Assembly: GCF_003569745.1 (NCBI RefSeq)
Contig: NZ_AP018498.1
Location: 2,207,001 to 2,271,000 of the forward strand
Source of the DNA: Altererythrobacter sp. B11
GTDB taxonomy: Bacteria; Pseudomonadota; Alphaproteobacteria; Sphingomonadales; Sphingomonadaceae
Direction: 5' to 3'
Length of the DNA: 64,000 nt
Positions 1-8,332 of this stretch are shown one piece after another. The position numbers were made by a program, and so were the translations under genes. Numbering within the stretch: position 1 is the first letter of the stretch; the number at the start of each line of letters is the position of its first letter. The notes under the pieces are model-generated. The model was given only the letters and a program-made list of their open reading frames with translations. It was not told the origin of the DNA and did no database searches.

Positions 1-480
1 GATCTGGGCGGCTGCGTCGCCAGCCTCGAGGGCGACGGCTGCTTCGGCAGCGCGCTGGGATCGCTGCAGGCCACCGCCTTCCGGAACCGCGGCATCGCCG
101 GTTCCTACGCGCTCGATCTCGGCCGCACCGAGCTGGGACTGGGCGCGGGCTACAACCGGCGCAAGCTGATCGCGGCGGAGGATTCGATCCTCGCCCCGCT
201 GAACGGCGTCACCGACGAGAATGTCTGGCTGGCGGCCTATGCCAACACGCGGCTGGATGCGTCGTCCAGCATCGGCGCCAACGCCTATGTGAACTGGTTC
301 GACAGTGGATCGAGTTTCGCTGGCGAAGCAATCAGTTACAGCGCAACGCTGGCATATTATCGCAATTTCCTGCGCGGGCTCACCGGCACGGCGGCGGTGG
401 GGCTGGACGGCATCACGCGCGACGATCTGCCGGATTTCGTGTCCGCATCCGCGCTGCTCGGCCTGCGCTATTCCTTCTGA
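1..480 (+). CDS. XrtA-system outer membrane beta-barrel protein, 3' part
   Basis: The frame is open from the first base of the window and ends at a stop at 478-480, so only the C-terminal 159 residues are present. The sequence alternates polar and hydrophobic residues, is rich in Gly, Ala, Tyr and Asn, and ends in a terminal phenylalanine (LLGLRYSF), as expected for a beta-barrel recognised by the BAM machinery. Two cysteines (GGCVASLEGDGCF) lie about 10 residues apart near the left edge and could form a disulfide in a loop. The next gene, 22 bases downstream, is the XrtA-associated ATPase. In XrtA/PEP-CTERM exopolysaccharide operons this slot is held by a TIGR03016-type outer-membrane protein, so a role in polysaccharide export across the outer membrane is inferred from context and fold type rather than from a recognised motif. 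Confidence 0.75.
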   Translation, partial: DLGGCVASLEGDGCFGSALGSLQATAFRNRGIAGSYALDLGRTELGLGAGYNRRKLIAAEDSILAPLNGVTDENVWLAAYANTRLDASSSIGANAYVNWFDSGSSFAGEAISYSATLAYYRNFLRGLTGTAAVGLDGITRDDLPDFVSASALLGLRYSF

Positions 481-502
481 CCGGCCCCGAGGAGACCTGA
501 TC

Positions 503-1672
503 ATGTTCGACGATTTCTACGGCCTCACCGGCAAGCCCTTCCAGCTGACGCCCGATCCGGCCTTCTATTTCCGCAGCATCACCCATCGCAAGGCGCTGTC
601 CTATCTCGGATATGGCCTGGCGCAGGGCGAAGGCTTCATCGTCATCACCGGCGAGGTGGGCGCGGGCAAATCCACGCTGGTGGCGCATCTGGTGGACACC
701 ATCGACCCGCGCCAGCTGACCGTGGGGCAGATCGTCACCAGCAAGCTGGACGAAGAAGAAATCGTGCATGTGGTGGCGCAGGCCTTCGGGCTGGACATCG
801 CCGGGCATGACAAGGCCACCGCCCTGGGCGCGATCGAGGCCTTCCTGCATGAGGAAGCGCGCGAGGGCCGCCGCTGCCTGCTGATCGTGGACGAATCACA
901 GAACCTGGCCGTGGCCGCGCTGGAAGAGCTGCGCATGCTGTCCAACTTCCAGCTGGGCAACCATCCGCTGCTGCAGACGCTGCTGCTGGGCCAGCCCGAG
1001 TTCCGCACCGTGCTGCAGGGCCATGAATCGCTGGAGCAGCTGCGCCAGCGCGTGATCGCCGCCCACCACCTGACGCCGATGGAGCCGGCCGAGATCGAGC
1101 CTTACGTGATCCACCGGCTGGAGAAGGTGGGCTGGAACGGCACGCCGGCATTCGATCCGCAGGTCTTTGCCGATCTCCACGCGGCGAGCGGCGGCGTGCC
1201 CCGGCGGGTGAACCAGATCGCCAACCGCCTGCTGCTGCTGGGCGCGGTGGAACAGCGCAACCGGATCGACGGCGCCATGCTGGCCATGGTGCTGAAGGAG
1301 ATGGAAGGGGAGCGCGGATCGCGCGAGGCGCTCCGCGCGGCACCCCGTCCCGCGCAGGCGGGGATGCGCCCGGCGCACCCCGCGGAGGGCGCCCCGGTAC
1401 AGGATCGGCCGCGCTTCGGGCGCAAGGACGTGGAAGCCATGCTGGCCGCGCGCGACGCGCAAATTGCCGAGCTGCAACAAGCGATTATCGAGCTTTCCTC
1501 CCAGCGGGACGAGGCGCTGGTAAACGCGCTGCGCCCCGAAATCACTGCGATGCAGGAACAGGTCGCCCGCATCGATGCCCGCGTGTTCGAGCAGGAACGC
1601 ACGATCCGCCAGACGCTGACCATGCTCATCGAGTGGATCGAGAGCGAGATGGAGCAGAGCAAGGCGGCCTAG
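503..1672 (+). CDS. XrtA/PEP-CTERM system-associated ExeA-like AAA ATPase
   Basis: A 389-residue protein starting MFDDFYGLTGKPFQLTPDP, the usual opening of the TIGR03015/ExeA-type ATPases. Walker A is GEVGAGKST (about residues 50-58) and Walker B is CLLIVDES (about 125-132). The C-terminal 80 residues are charged, with a predicted coiled coil and an Ala/Pro linker before it. I chose the ATG at 503 because it has GGAG upstream and matches the family N-terminus; a longer in-frame reading upstream runs through the preceding gene. The family is found in exosortase-linked exopolysaccharide operons, probably energising or organising the export apparatus at the inner membrane. It sits 16 bases before the deacetylase gene in one operon. 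Confidence 0.9.
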   Translation: MFDDFYGLTGKPFQLTPDPAFYFRSITHRKALSYLGYGLAQGEGFIVITGEVGAGKSTLVAHLVDTIDPRQLTVGQIVTSKLDEEEIVHVVAQAFGLDIAGHDKATALGAIEAFLHEEAREGRRCLLIVDESQNLAVAALEELRMLSNFQLGNHPLLQTLLLGQPEFRTVLQGHESLEQLRQRVIAAHHLTPMEPAEIEPYVIHRLEKVGWNGTPAFDPQVFADLHAASGGVPRRVNQIANRLLLLGAVEQRNRIDGAMLAMVLKEMEGERGSREALRAAPRPAQAGMRPAHPAEGAPVQDRPRFGRKDVEAMLAARDAQIAELQQAIIELSSQRDEALVNALRPEITAMQEQVARIDARVFEQERTIRQTLTMLIEWIESEMEQSKAA

Positions 1673-1688
1673 GCCGCGGGAGGCTGGC

Positions 1689-2570
1689 ATGCGCGCCGTG
1701 GTCAACGGCCTTTCGGTGGATGTGGAAGCCTGGTTTCAGGTCGGCGCCTTCGAGCGGGTGATCGCGCGCGAGGACTGGCCGGGCCTTGAGGACCGGGTGG
1801 AGCGCAACATGCGCGAAATCCTCGACCTGTTCGACGAAGCGCAGGCCAAGGCGACATTCTTCACCCTCGGCTGGGTGGCATGCCGCCATGGCCCGCTGAT
1901 GCGCGAGATCGCCGCGCGGGGGCATGAGCTGGCCAGCCACGGCTGGGACCATCGCCGCGTGTTCACCATGGACCGCAAGGCCTTTGGCGAAGACATCGCC
2001 CGGGCGCGCAAGGCGATCGAGGATGCCGCGGGGCAGCAGGTCTCCGGCTATCGCGCGCCGAGCTTCTCGATCGACCAGCGCACCCCCTGGGCCTTCGCGG
2101 AACTGGCGGAGCAGGGCTATGCCTATTCCTCCAGCGTCGCCCCAGTGGCGCATGACCATTATGGCTGGCCCGAGGCACCGCGCTTCGCCTTCCACCCCTT
2201 GGCGGATGCCGATCTGGTGGAGATACCCGTCACCACCGCGGTGCTGGCGGGCCGGCGGCTGGCGCCGGGGGGCGGCGGCTTCTTTCGCGTGCTGCCCTAT
2301 GGCTTCAGCCGCTGGGCGATCCGGCAGGTGAACCGGGAGTATGGCCGGCCGGGCGTGTTCTATTTTCATCCGTGGGAGATCGACCCCGGCCAGCCGCGCG
2401 TGGCGCGCGCGCCGCTCCGTTCCCGCCTGCGGCATTACACCAATCTTCGCGGCATGGCCCCCAAGCTGCGCCGGCTGCTGGGCGATTTCGCCTGGGGCCG
2501 CATGGATGCGCTGGCGCAGCGGGAAGCCGCGGCGCTCGCTCCGGCCGCAGGAAGGGCGGCGGCGGCGTGA
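1689..2570 (+). CDS. XrtA-system polysaccharide deacetylase (DUF3473 type)
   Basis: A 293-residue carbohydrate esterase family 4 (NodB-like) protein. The metal-site Asp motif is VDVEAWFQV (D11), the His pair is in ASHGWDH (H84, H88), and GYRAPSFSI (about 120-128) is the conserved substrate-side segment. The C-terminal part (FYFHPWEID...) matches the DUF3473 extension seen in the TIGR03006 subfamily. It most likely removes acetyl groups from the exopolysaccharide or its lipid-linked intermediate. The first motif usually reads VDVEDYFQV in this subfamily; here Asp-Tyr is Ala-Trp, although the metal-binding Asp is kept. The stop codon overlaps the GTG start of the FemAB-like gene. Confidence 0.92.
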   Translation: MRAVVNGLSVDVEAWFQVGAFERVIAREDWPGLEDRVERNMREILDLFDEAQAKATFFTLGWVACRHGPLMREIAARGHELASHGWDHRRVFTMDRKAFGEDIARARKAIEDAAGQQVSGYRAPSFSIDQRTPWAFAELAEQGYAYSSSVAPVAHDHYGWPEAPRFAFHPLADADLVEIPVTTAVLAGRRLAPGGGGFFRVLPYGFSRWAIRQVNREYGRPGVFYFHPWEIDPGQPRVARAPLRSRLRHYTNLRGMAPKLRRLLGDFAWGRMDALAQREAAALAPAAGRAAAA

Positions 2571-3625
2571 ACGCGCCCATGGCCCTGCTGCGCGAGACGA
2601 TCCGCGAGGCGGACCTGCGCGACGGGCAGGAAGCCGCGCGCATCGAAGGTTTCGTGGCGGAGCAGCAGGGCACGATCTTCCACCGTCCGGCGTGGCTGCG
2701 CGCGGTGGAGCGCGGCACCGGCCAGCGCGCGCGGGGCCTGCTGGCCGAGCGCGGCGGCGCGATCACTGGCTGGTTGCCGCTGACGGAGGTCCATTCCCCG
2801 ATTTTCGGCCGGGTGCTTGCCTCCAGCGGCTTTGCCGTGGGCGGCGGCGTACTGGCTGCTTCACCCTCTGCCGTCATGGCGCTGTGCCGGGCGGTGCAGG
2901 AACTGGCGCTGCGGCTCTGCTGCGCCGCCGTGGAACTGCGGGGCGGTGCCGCTCCGCCGGACTGGAGCCTGCGCGAGGACAGTCATGCCGGCTTCGCGGG
3001 GCCATTGCAGGCCGATGCCGAAGCGCAATTGCTCGCCATCCCGCGCAAGCAGCGGGCGGAGGTGCGCAAGAGCCTGCAGACGGATTTCACCGTCACCATC
3101 GGCAGCGCGGCGGAGGACCGGCGCGCCCATTACGCGGTCTATGCGGAAAGCGTGCGCAATCTCGGCACGCCGGTGTTTCCCCGCAGCCTGTTCGCCGCCG
3201 CGCTGGATGAGCTGGACGGCGATATTCTCACCATCCGCCATCAGGGGCGGCCGGTGGCCAGCGTGCTCTCGCTCTATCACGGCGGCGCGGTGCTGCCCTA
3301 TTGGGGTGGCGGAACCTGGGCGGCGCGCCATCTGCGCGCGAATGAGCGGATGTATTTCGAACTGATGCGTCATGCCGCCGGCCGCGGCTGCCACCTGTTC
3401 GATTTCGGCCGCAGCAAGCAGGGCAGCGGCGCGTTCAGCTACAAGAAGAACTGGGGCTTCGCACCGCAGCCGCTTGCCTACGCCAGCTGGACCGTGCCCG
3501 GCAACGAAGCGCGCGACGCGGATCCCACCAGCGCCCGCCATGCGGCGCGGATCGCGGCGTGGAAGAAGCTGCCGCTGCCGATCGCCAATCGCATCGGCCC
3601 GGCCATCGCGCGGGGGCTGGGATGA
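2567..3625 (+). CDS. FemAB-like XrtA/PEP-CTERM system-associated protein
   Basis: A 352-residue protein of the FemAB/GNAT-fold family (TIGR03019 type). Recognisable parts are the N-terminal FHRPAWLRAVERG segment, the central RKQRAEVRKSL stretch and the C-terminal LFDFGRSKQGSGAFSYKKNWGF segment, typical of peptidoglycan- or polysaccharide-linked aminoacyl- or acyltransferases of this class. I place the start at the GTG at 2567, which overlaps the previous stop (GTGA); ATG at 2579 in the same frame is an alternative that would shorten the protein by four residues. The chemistry in XrtA clusters has not been established; transfer of an acyl or aminoacyl group to the polysaccharide is inference. 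It ends in an ATGA overlap with the glycosyltransferase gene. Confidence 0.88.
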   Translation: MNAPMALLRETIREADLRDGQEAARIEGFVAEQQGTIFHRPAWLRAVERGTGQRARGLLAERGGAITGWLPLTEVHSPIFGRVLASSGFAVGGGVLAASPSAVMALCRAVQELALRLCCAAVELRGGAAPPDWSLREDSHAGFAGPLQADAEAQLLAIPRKQRAEVRKSLQTDFTVTIGSAAEDRRAHYAVYAESVRNLGTPVFPRSLFAAALDELDGDILTIRHQGRPVASVLSLYHGGAVLPYWGGGTWAARHLRANERMYFELMRHAAGRGCHLFDFGRSKQGSGAFSYKKNWGFAPQPLAYASWTVPGNEARDADPTSARHAARIAAWKKLPLPIANRIGPAIARGLG

Positions 3626-4854
3626 GCGGCATCCTGTTCCTGGCGCACCGCCTGCCCTATCCGCCCGACCGGGGCGACCGCATACGCTCCTGCAATATCC
3701 TGCGCGCGCTGGCCGATCTCGGCCCGGTGCATGTCGGCTGCTTTGCGGAAAGCCGCGCCGATCTGCGGCATGAGGCATGGCTGCGGGAGGTTGCGGCGAG
3801 CCATTGCATGCCGCTGCGCAGCAAGCCCCTGCCGCTCGCCGGAGTGGAGGCACTGCTGCGCGGCGAAGCGATCAGCCTTGCCGCCTTCCGCCATCGCGGG
3901 CTGATGCGGTGGGTGCGGGAGACGCTGGCACGCGAGGCGGTGGATACGATCTACGTCTTTTCCGGGCAGATGGGGCAATATGTCCCCGCCGATTGGCAGG
4001 GGCGGCTGGTGGTCGATCTGGTGGATGTCGATTCCGCCAAGTTCGAAGCCTATGCCGCCACCGCGCGCCCGCCGATGGCGCAGATCCATGCGCGGGAGGG
4101 GCGGCTGTTGCGCTCGGAAGAGGCGCGGCTTGCGGCGCGCGCCGATCACACGCTGCTGGTGAGCGAGGCGGAAGCCGCGCTGTGCCGCGCGCGCGTGGGC
4201 GCTGCGGGGCGGGATATTCGCGCGCTGGCCATGGGCATCGATGCCGCGCGCTTCGATCCGGCTCAGGTGGCGCCGCATCCAGAGCTGGCGAGCGCGCCGG
4301 GGCCGCACATCCTGTTTACCGGGCAGATGGATTATCCGCCCAATGTCGCTGCCGCCCGGCGCGTGATCGAGCGCCTACTGCCCGCGATCCGCCAGCATAT
4401 CCCGACGGCGCAGTTCCATGTCGTGGGGCGGTGCCCCGGCGCACGGCTACGCGGCGCCGACGGGCAGGGCGGAGTGCGCGTGTGGGGCGAAGTGCCCGAT
4501 GTGCGACCCTTCCTTGCCGCTGCCGATCTGGTGATCGCCCCGATGGAGATCGCGCGCGGGGTGCAGAACAAGGTGCTGGAAGCCATGGCGATGGAGCGCG
4601 CAGTGCTGCTGACGCCCGATGCGGCGACCGGCATCGGCGCCATGGATGGGCAGGATTTCGCGGTGGAATCGAGCGACGGGGCGCTCGTCGCCCGGGCGCT
4701 CGCCCTGCTGGCGGCCCCGGCACGGGCGGCGGCGATGGGGCAGGCGGCGCGCCGCTTCGTGGTGGAACGGATGAGCTGGCCCGCCGCACTCGCCGCCCTG
4801 CCGGCGCTGCTGGGCCGCGATGGTCAGCAGCCGGGGCGGCGCGATGCAGCCTGA
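3622..4854 (+). CDS. XrtA-system glycosyltransferase (TIGR03087 type, GT-B fold)
   Basis: A 410-residue retaining GT-B glycosyltransferase. The N-terminus (LAHRLPYPPDRGDRIRS) is the hallmark opening of the TIGR03087 PEP-CTERM/XrtA glycosyltransferases. The C-terminal donor domain shows LFTGQMDYPPNV (about residue 231) and the family-4-like segment PMEIARGVQNKVLEAMAM, whose Glu contacts the nucleotide sugar. It should add a sugar to the growing lipid-linked repeat unit at the cytoplasmic face. The ATG at 3622 overlaps the FemAB-like stop (ATGA), showing coupling. Its 3' end overlaps the exosortase start by 11 bases. Confidence 0.9.
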   Translation: MSGILFLAHRLPYPPDRGDRIRSCNILRALADLGPVHVGCFAESRADLRHEAWLREVAASHCMPLRSKPLPLAGVEALLRGEAISLAAFRHRGLMRWVRETLAREAVDTIYVFSGQMGQYVPADWQGRLVVDLVDVDSAKFEAYAATARPPMAQIHAREGRLLRSEEARLAARADHTLLVSEAEAALCRARVGAAGRDIRALAMGIDAARFDPAQVAPHPELASAPGPHILFTGQMDYPPNVAAARRVIERLLPAIRQHIPTAQFHVVGRCPGARLRGADGQGGVRVWGEVPDVRPFLAAADLVIAPMEIARGVQNKVLEAMAMERAVLLTPDAATGIGAMDGQDFAVESSDGALVARALALLAAPARAAAMGQAARRFVVERMSWPAALAALPALLGRDGQQPGRRDAA

Positions 4855-6400
4855 TCTGGCCCTGCCGCGACCCGGCGCATGGCTCGCGCGCGTGCCGGCG
4901 GCATGGCGCGGGCCGCTGCTGCGGCTCGGCCTCGCCTGCGCCGGCGCGGTGCTGCTGTTCCTGCGCGACTGGCGCGACATGGCGCATCAATGGTGGGACG
5001 TTTCCACCTACAACCACATTCTGCTGATTCCCTTGATCCTGCTGTGGCTGGTGCGCCTGCGCGCGCCGCAGCTGGCCCATTTGCAGCCGGCGGCGTGGTG
5101 GCCGGGGCTGATCCCCGTGGCGGGCGCGCTGCTGCTGTGGCTGCTCGGCAGTATCAGCGGCCTCAACCTCGCCAGCCAACTGGGCGCGGTGGCACTGGTG
5201 CCGGGCCTCGTGCTGGCGCTGCTGGGGCCGCGCGTGGCGGCGGGGCTGCTGTTCCCGCTTTGCTACGTGCTGTTCCTGGTGCCCTTCGGCGATTTCCTGG
5301 TGCCGGCGCTGCAGATGGTGACGGCGAAGCTCACCATCGCGCTCACCCATGCCAGCGGAGTGCCCGCGCAGATCGAGGGCGTGTTCATCGATACGCCGGC
5401 CGGCCTGTTCGAGGTGGCGGAGGCCTGTTCCGGCGTGAAGTTCCTGATCGCCATGATCGCGCTGGGCGCGCTGGTGAGCCATGTGTGCTTCCGCAGCTGG
5501 TGGCGCCGCGCCGCCTTCATGGCGGTGGCGGTGGTGCTGCCGATCCTTGCCAATGGCGTGCGCGCCTGGGGGACGATCTATATCGCCCAGTCGCAGGGGG
5601 TGGAGTTCGCCGCCGGCTTCGATCACATCTTCTACGGCTGGATCTTCTTCGCGCTGGCGATGGCGGCGCTGCTCGCCGCCGGCTGGCCCTTCTTCGATCG
5701 CGATCCGGAAGAGCCCTTCCTCGATCCCGCAGCGCTGGCGGCGGCGCCGCTGTTCGGCTGGACCGACCGCTTCACGGGGCGCGGCTGGCCGGTGCTGGCG
5801 GTGCTGGCCGCCATGCTGCTGGGGGTGACGGGGTGGAGCGCGGCGGCGCACCGGATCGAAGCGCCGCTGCCGCAGGACATTCGCCTGCCGGCGGTGCCCG
5901 GATGGCAGCGCGTCGCCTATCGCCCGGAGATCGCCTGGCAGCCGCGTGCGGGCGGGGCGGATCAGCGCCTGATCGGCCGCTATCGCGATGCGCAGGGGCG
6001 AACGGTCGATGTGGTCTACGCGCTCTATTCCGCGCAGGACGAGGTGCGCGATGCGGGTGGTTTCGGGGAAGGGGCGCTGACGCCCGATACGCCCTGGCGC
6101 TGGCTGGAAGACGCGGCGCCCCTGGCCGGAGGCAAGGCGGAGTGGTTGCAGGCCGAAGGGCGGCTGAAGCGCTATGCGCTCACCCTCTACCGGACGGGCG
6201 ACCTGCTCACCGGCAGCAATGCCCGGCTGAAGCTCGCCAATATGCGCGACCGGATCGCCCTGCGCGCCCGCCCCACTGCCATGCTGATCCTTTCGGCTGA
6301 GGACCGGCCGGGCCAGCCGGCGCGGGACAGTGTCGAAGCGTTTATCCGCTCCGCCGGCCCACCCGCGCAATGGATGGACCGGCTGGCGCAACTGCCCTAA
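4844..6400 (+). CDS. xrtA: Exosortase A fused to a C-terminal EpsI domain
   Basis: A 518-residue integral membrane protein. Residues about 25-285 hold eight or so transmembrane segments and the exosortase catalytic set: Cys195 in VAEACSGVKF, Arg240 in ILANGVRAWG and His261 in FDHIFYGW. After a further transmembrane segment (about 310-330) comes a periplasmic EpsI-like domain (about 340-518, LPAVPGWQR...). Exosortase A is thought to cleave PEP-CTERM tails of secreted proteins after the Pro-Glu-Pro motif; EpsI is linked to exopolysaccharide production. I chose ATG 4844, 11 bases inside the previous gene; an in-frame ATG at 4820 would add eight residues. No protein with a PEP-CTERM tail is encoded in this window, so the substrates lie elsewhere. 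Confidence 0.93.
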   Translation: MQPDLALPRPGAWLARVPAAWRGPLLRLGLACAGAVLLFLRDWRDMAHQWWDVSTYNHILLIPLILLWLVRLRAPQLAHLQPAAWWPGLIPVAGALLLWLLGSISGLNLASQLGAVALVPGLVLALLGPRVAAGLLFPLCYVLFLVPFGDFLVPALQMVTAKLTIALTHASGVPAQIEGVFIDTPAGLFEVAEACSGVKFLIAMIALGALVSHVCFRSWWRRAAFMAVAVVLPILANGVRAWGTIYIAQSQGVEFAAGFDHIFYGWIFFALAMAALLAAGWPFFDRDPEEPFLDPAALAAAPLFGWTDRFTGRGWPVLAVLAAMLLGVTGWSAAAHRIEAPLPQDIRLPAVPGWQRVAYRPEIAWQPRAGGADQRLIGRYRDAQGRTVDVVYALYSAQDEVRDAGGFGEGALTPDTPWRWLEDAAPLAGGKAEWLQAEGRLKRYALTLYRTGDLLTGSNARLKLANMRDRIALRARPTAMLILSAEDRPGQPARDSVEAFIRSAGPPAQWMDRLAQLP

Positions 6401-6410
6401 CGCCGCGGCC

Positions 6411-8309
6411 ATGTGCGGAATTGCCGGCATTTTCCATTGCGGCACGGCGAAGCCCGTCGATCCGCTGCGGGTCGAGCGGATGTGCGATGTGCTGGCGCAT
6501 CGCGGGCCGGACGGATCGGGCGTATGGACCGCGCCGGGCGTGGGGCTGGGCCATCGGCGCCTGTCGATCATCGACCTCGCCGGTTCGCCCCAGCCGATGC
6601 ATGCCGCCGATGGCGGGGCGGTGATCGTCTTCAACGGCGAGATCTACAATTACCGCGAGCTCCGGCGGGAGCTGGAGCGGGACGGGGCGCAGTTCCGCAC
6701 GGACGGCGATACGGAAGTGATCCTCGCCGCCTGGCAGCGGTGGGGCGTGGACTGCCTCGAACGGCTGAACGGCATGTTCGCCTTCGCCCTCTATGATTGC
6801 CGCACGCGCAGCCTGTTCCTGGCGCGCGACCGCTTCGGCGTGAAGCCGCTGTTCATGGCGCATCTCAGCGATGGCAGCCTGGCTTTCGCGTCCGAGCTCA
6901 AGGGCCTGCTCGCGCACCCGCTGCTGCGGCGGGAGGCGGATCCGCTGGCGATCGAGGATTATCTCGCCTGGGGCTATGTCCCCGATCATCGCAGCATCCT
7001 GAAGGGGGTGGAGAAGCTCCCCGCCGGCCATTTCCGCCTGCTGCGCCACGATGCGCCGCCCGCCGCGCCGCAACGATGGTGGCAGCTGTCCTTCGCCGAG
7101 CGCCACCGGGGCAAGCCGCGCGATCTGGAGGCAGAACTGCTGCACCACATGCGCGAGGCGGTGACCAGCCGCATGGTCGCGGATGTGCCGCTCGGCGCCT
7201 TTCTTTCGGGCGGAGTTGATTCTTCCAGCGTGGTGGCGCTGATGGCGGAGGCGAGCCGGGAGCCCGTGCGCACCTGCTCGATCGGCTTCGACGTCGCTTC
7301 CGCCGACGAAACATCCCACGCCGCGCGCGTGGCCGAGCTGTTCGGCACCAGCCATGAGGCGCGGCGAGTCAGCGCCGACCAGTTCGGCCAGATCGACACG
7401 CTGGCGGCCCTGTTCGACGAACCCTTCGCCGATGCCTCCGCCCTGCCGACTTGGCGGGTGTGCCAGCTGGCCCGGGAGAAGGTGACGGTGGCGCTGTCGG
7501 GCGACGGCGCGGACGAGGCGATGGCGGGCTATCGCCGGCAGGTGTTCTTCGCGCATGAGGAGCGGGTGCGCGCACTGCTGCCCGCGCCGCTACGCCGGCA
7601 CGTACTGGGGCCGCTTGGCCAGCTCTACCCGAAGGCGGACTGGGCGCCGCGCCCGCTGCGCGCCAAGGCGACCCTGCTCGCGCTCGCCGAGGATGCGGAG
7701 CATGCCTATGCCCGCAGCCTCGCCGTGGCCGGGCCGGAGCGGCGCGCGGCGCTCTATTCGCGCGATTTCGCGCGGCGGATCGGCGGCTATCGCGCGGAGC
7801 AGCCCTTCATGGAGACGATGCGCAGCGCCCCAGCCCGATCAGGGCTGGACCGGGCGCAATATGCCGATCTCACCTTCTGGCTGCCCGGCGACATCCTGAC
7901 CAAGGTGGACCGCACCAGCATGGCGGTGGGCCTGGAAGCGCGCGAACCACTGCTCGACCACCGCCTCGTCAGCTTCGCCGCCGCTTTGCCCGAGCGGATG
8001 CGCGTGCAGGGCGGGCAGGGCAAATATCTGCTGAAGCAGGCCATGCGCCGCTATCTGCCCGACGACATACTGTTCCGCCCTAAGCAGGGCTTCGTCACGC
8101 CGATTGCGGACTGGCTGCGCGGCCCGCTGGCCGGGCAGGCGCGCGGCATTGCCGCCAGTGCGGCGCTGGCGCGCACCGGATGGTTCGATACGATCGCGGT
8201 CAGCCGTCTGGCGGAGCAGCACATCTCCGGCCGGTTCGACAATTCCCGTATCCTCTGGCAGCTGCTGATGCTCGATCGCTCGCTCGTCCGCCTCGGCATC
8301 ACCGGCTGA
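6411..8309 (+). CDS. XrtA/PEP-CTERM system amidotransferase (asparagine synthetase-like)
   Basis: A 632-residue glutamine-dependent amidotransferase of the asparagine synthetase B class (TIGR03108 type). It begins MCGIAGIF, placing the nucleophilic Cys at position 2 after Met removal, which fixes the start at 6411. The glutaminase domain shows AHRGPDGSG and FNGEIYNYRELR. The synthetase domain has the pyrophosphate-binding loop FLSGGVDSS (about residue 264-272) and VALSGDGADEAMAGY. In XrtA clusters it probably amidates a uronic acid or another carboxylate on the sugar polymer rather than making free asparagine; this is inference from context. It is the last gene of the operon, 10 bases after the exosortase. 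Confidence 0.92.
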   Translation: MCGIAGIFHCGTAKPVDPLRVERMCDVLAHRGPDGSGVWTAPGVGLGHRRLSIIDLAGSPQPMHAADGGAVIVFNGEIYNYRELRRELERDGAQFRTDGDTEVILAAWQRWGVDCLERLNGMFAFALYDCRTRSLFLARDRFGVKPLFMAHLSDGSLAFASELKGLLAHPLLRREADPLAIEDYLAWGYVPDHRSILKGVEKLPAGHFRLLRHDAPPAAPQRWWQLSFAERHRGKPRDLEAELLHHMREAVTSRMVADVPLGAFLSGGVDSSSVVALMAEASREPVRTCSIGFDVASADETSHAARVAELFGTSHEARRVSADQFGQIDTLAALFDEPFADASALPTWRVCQLAREKVTVALSGDGADEAMAGYRRQVFFAHEERVRALLPAPLRRHVLGPLGQLYPKADWAPRPLRAKATLLALAEDAEHAYARSLAVAGPERRAALYSRDFARRIGGYRAEQPFMETMRSAPARSGLDRAQYADLTFWLPGDILTKVDRTSMAVGLEAREPLLDHRLVSFAAALPERMRVQGGQGKYLLKQAMRRYLPDDILFRPKQGFVTPIADWLRGPLAGQARGIAASAALARTGWFDTIAVSRLAEQHISGRFDNSRILWQLLMLDRSLVRLGITG

Positions 8310-8332
8310 GCAGCGCCGCCGGCGGAGCGGGC

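Noticed and set aside
2372-2566. Longer start for the FemAB-like gene
   Set aside because: The extra N-terminal stretch lies wholly inside the deacetylase gene and is Arg/Ala-rich shadow sequence; the GTGA overlap start fits the operon.
4316-6634. 772-codon minus-strand open frame opposite the exosortase and glycosyltransferase genes
   Set aside because: It is low-complexity (His, Arg, Gln and Pro rich) in the way expected of the antisense frame of GC-rich genes, and the opposite strand carries clear family motifs.
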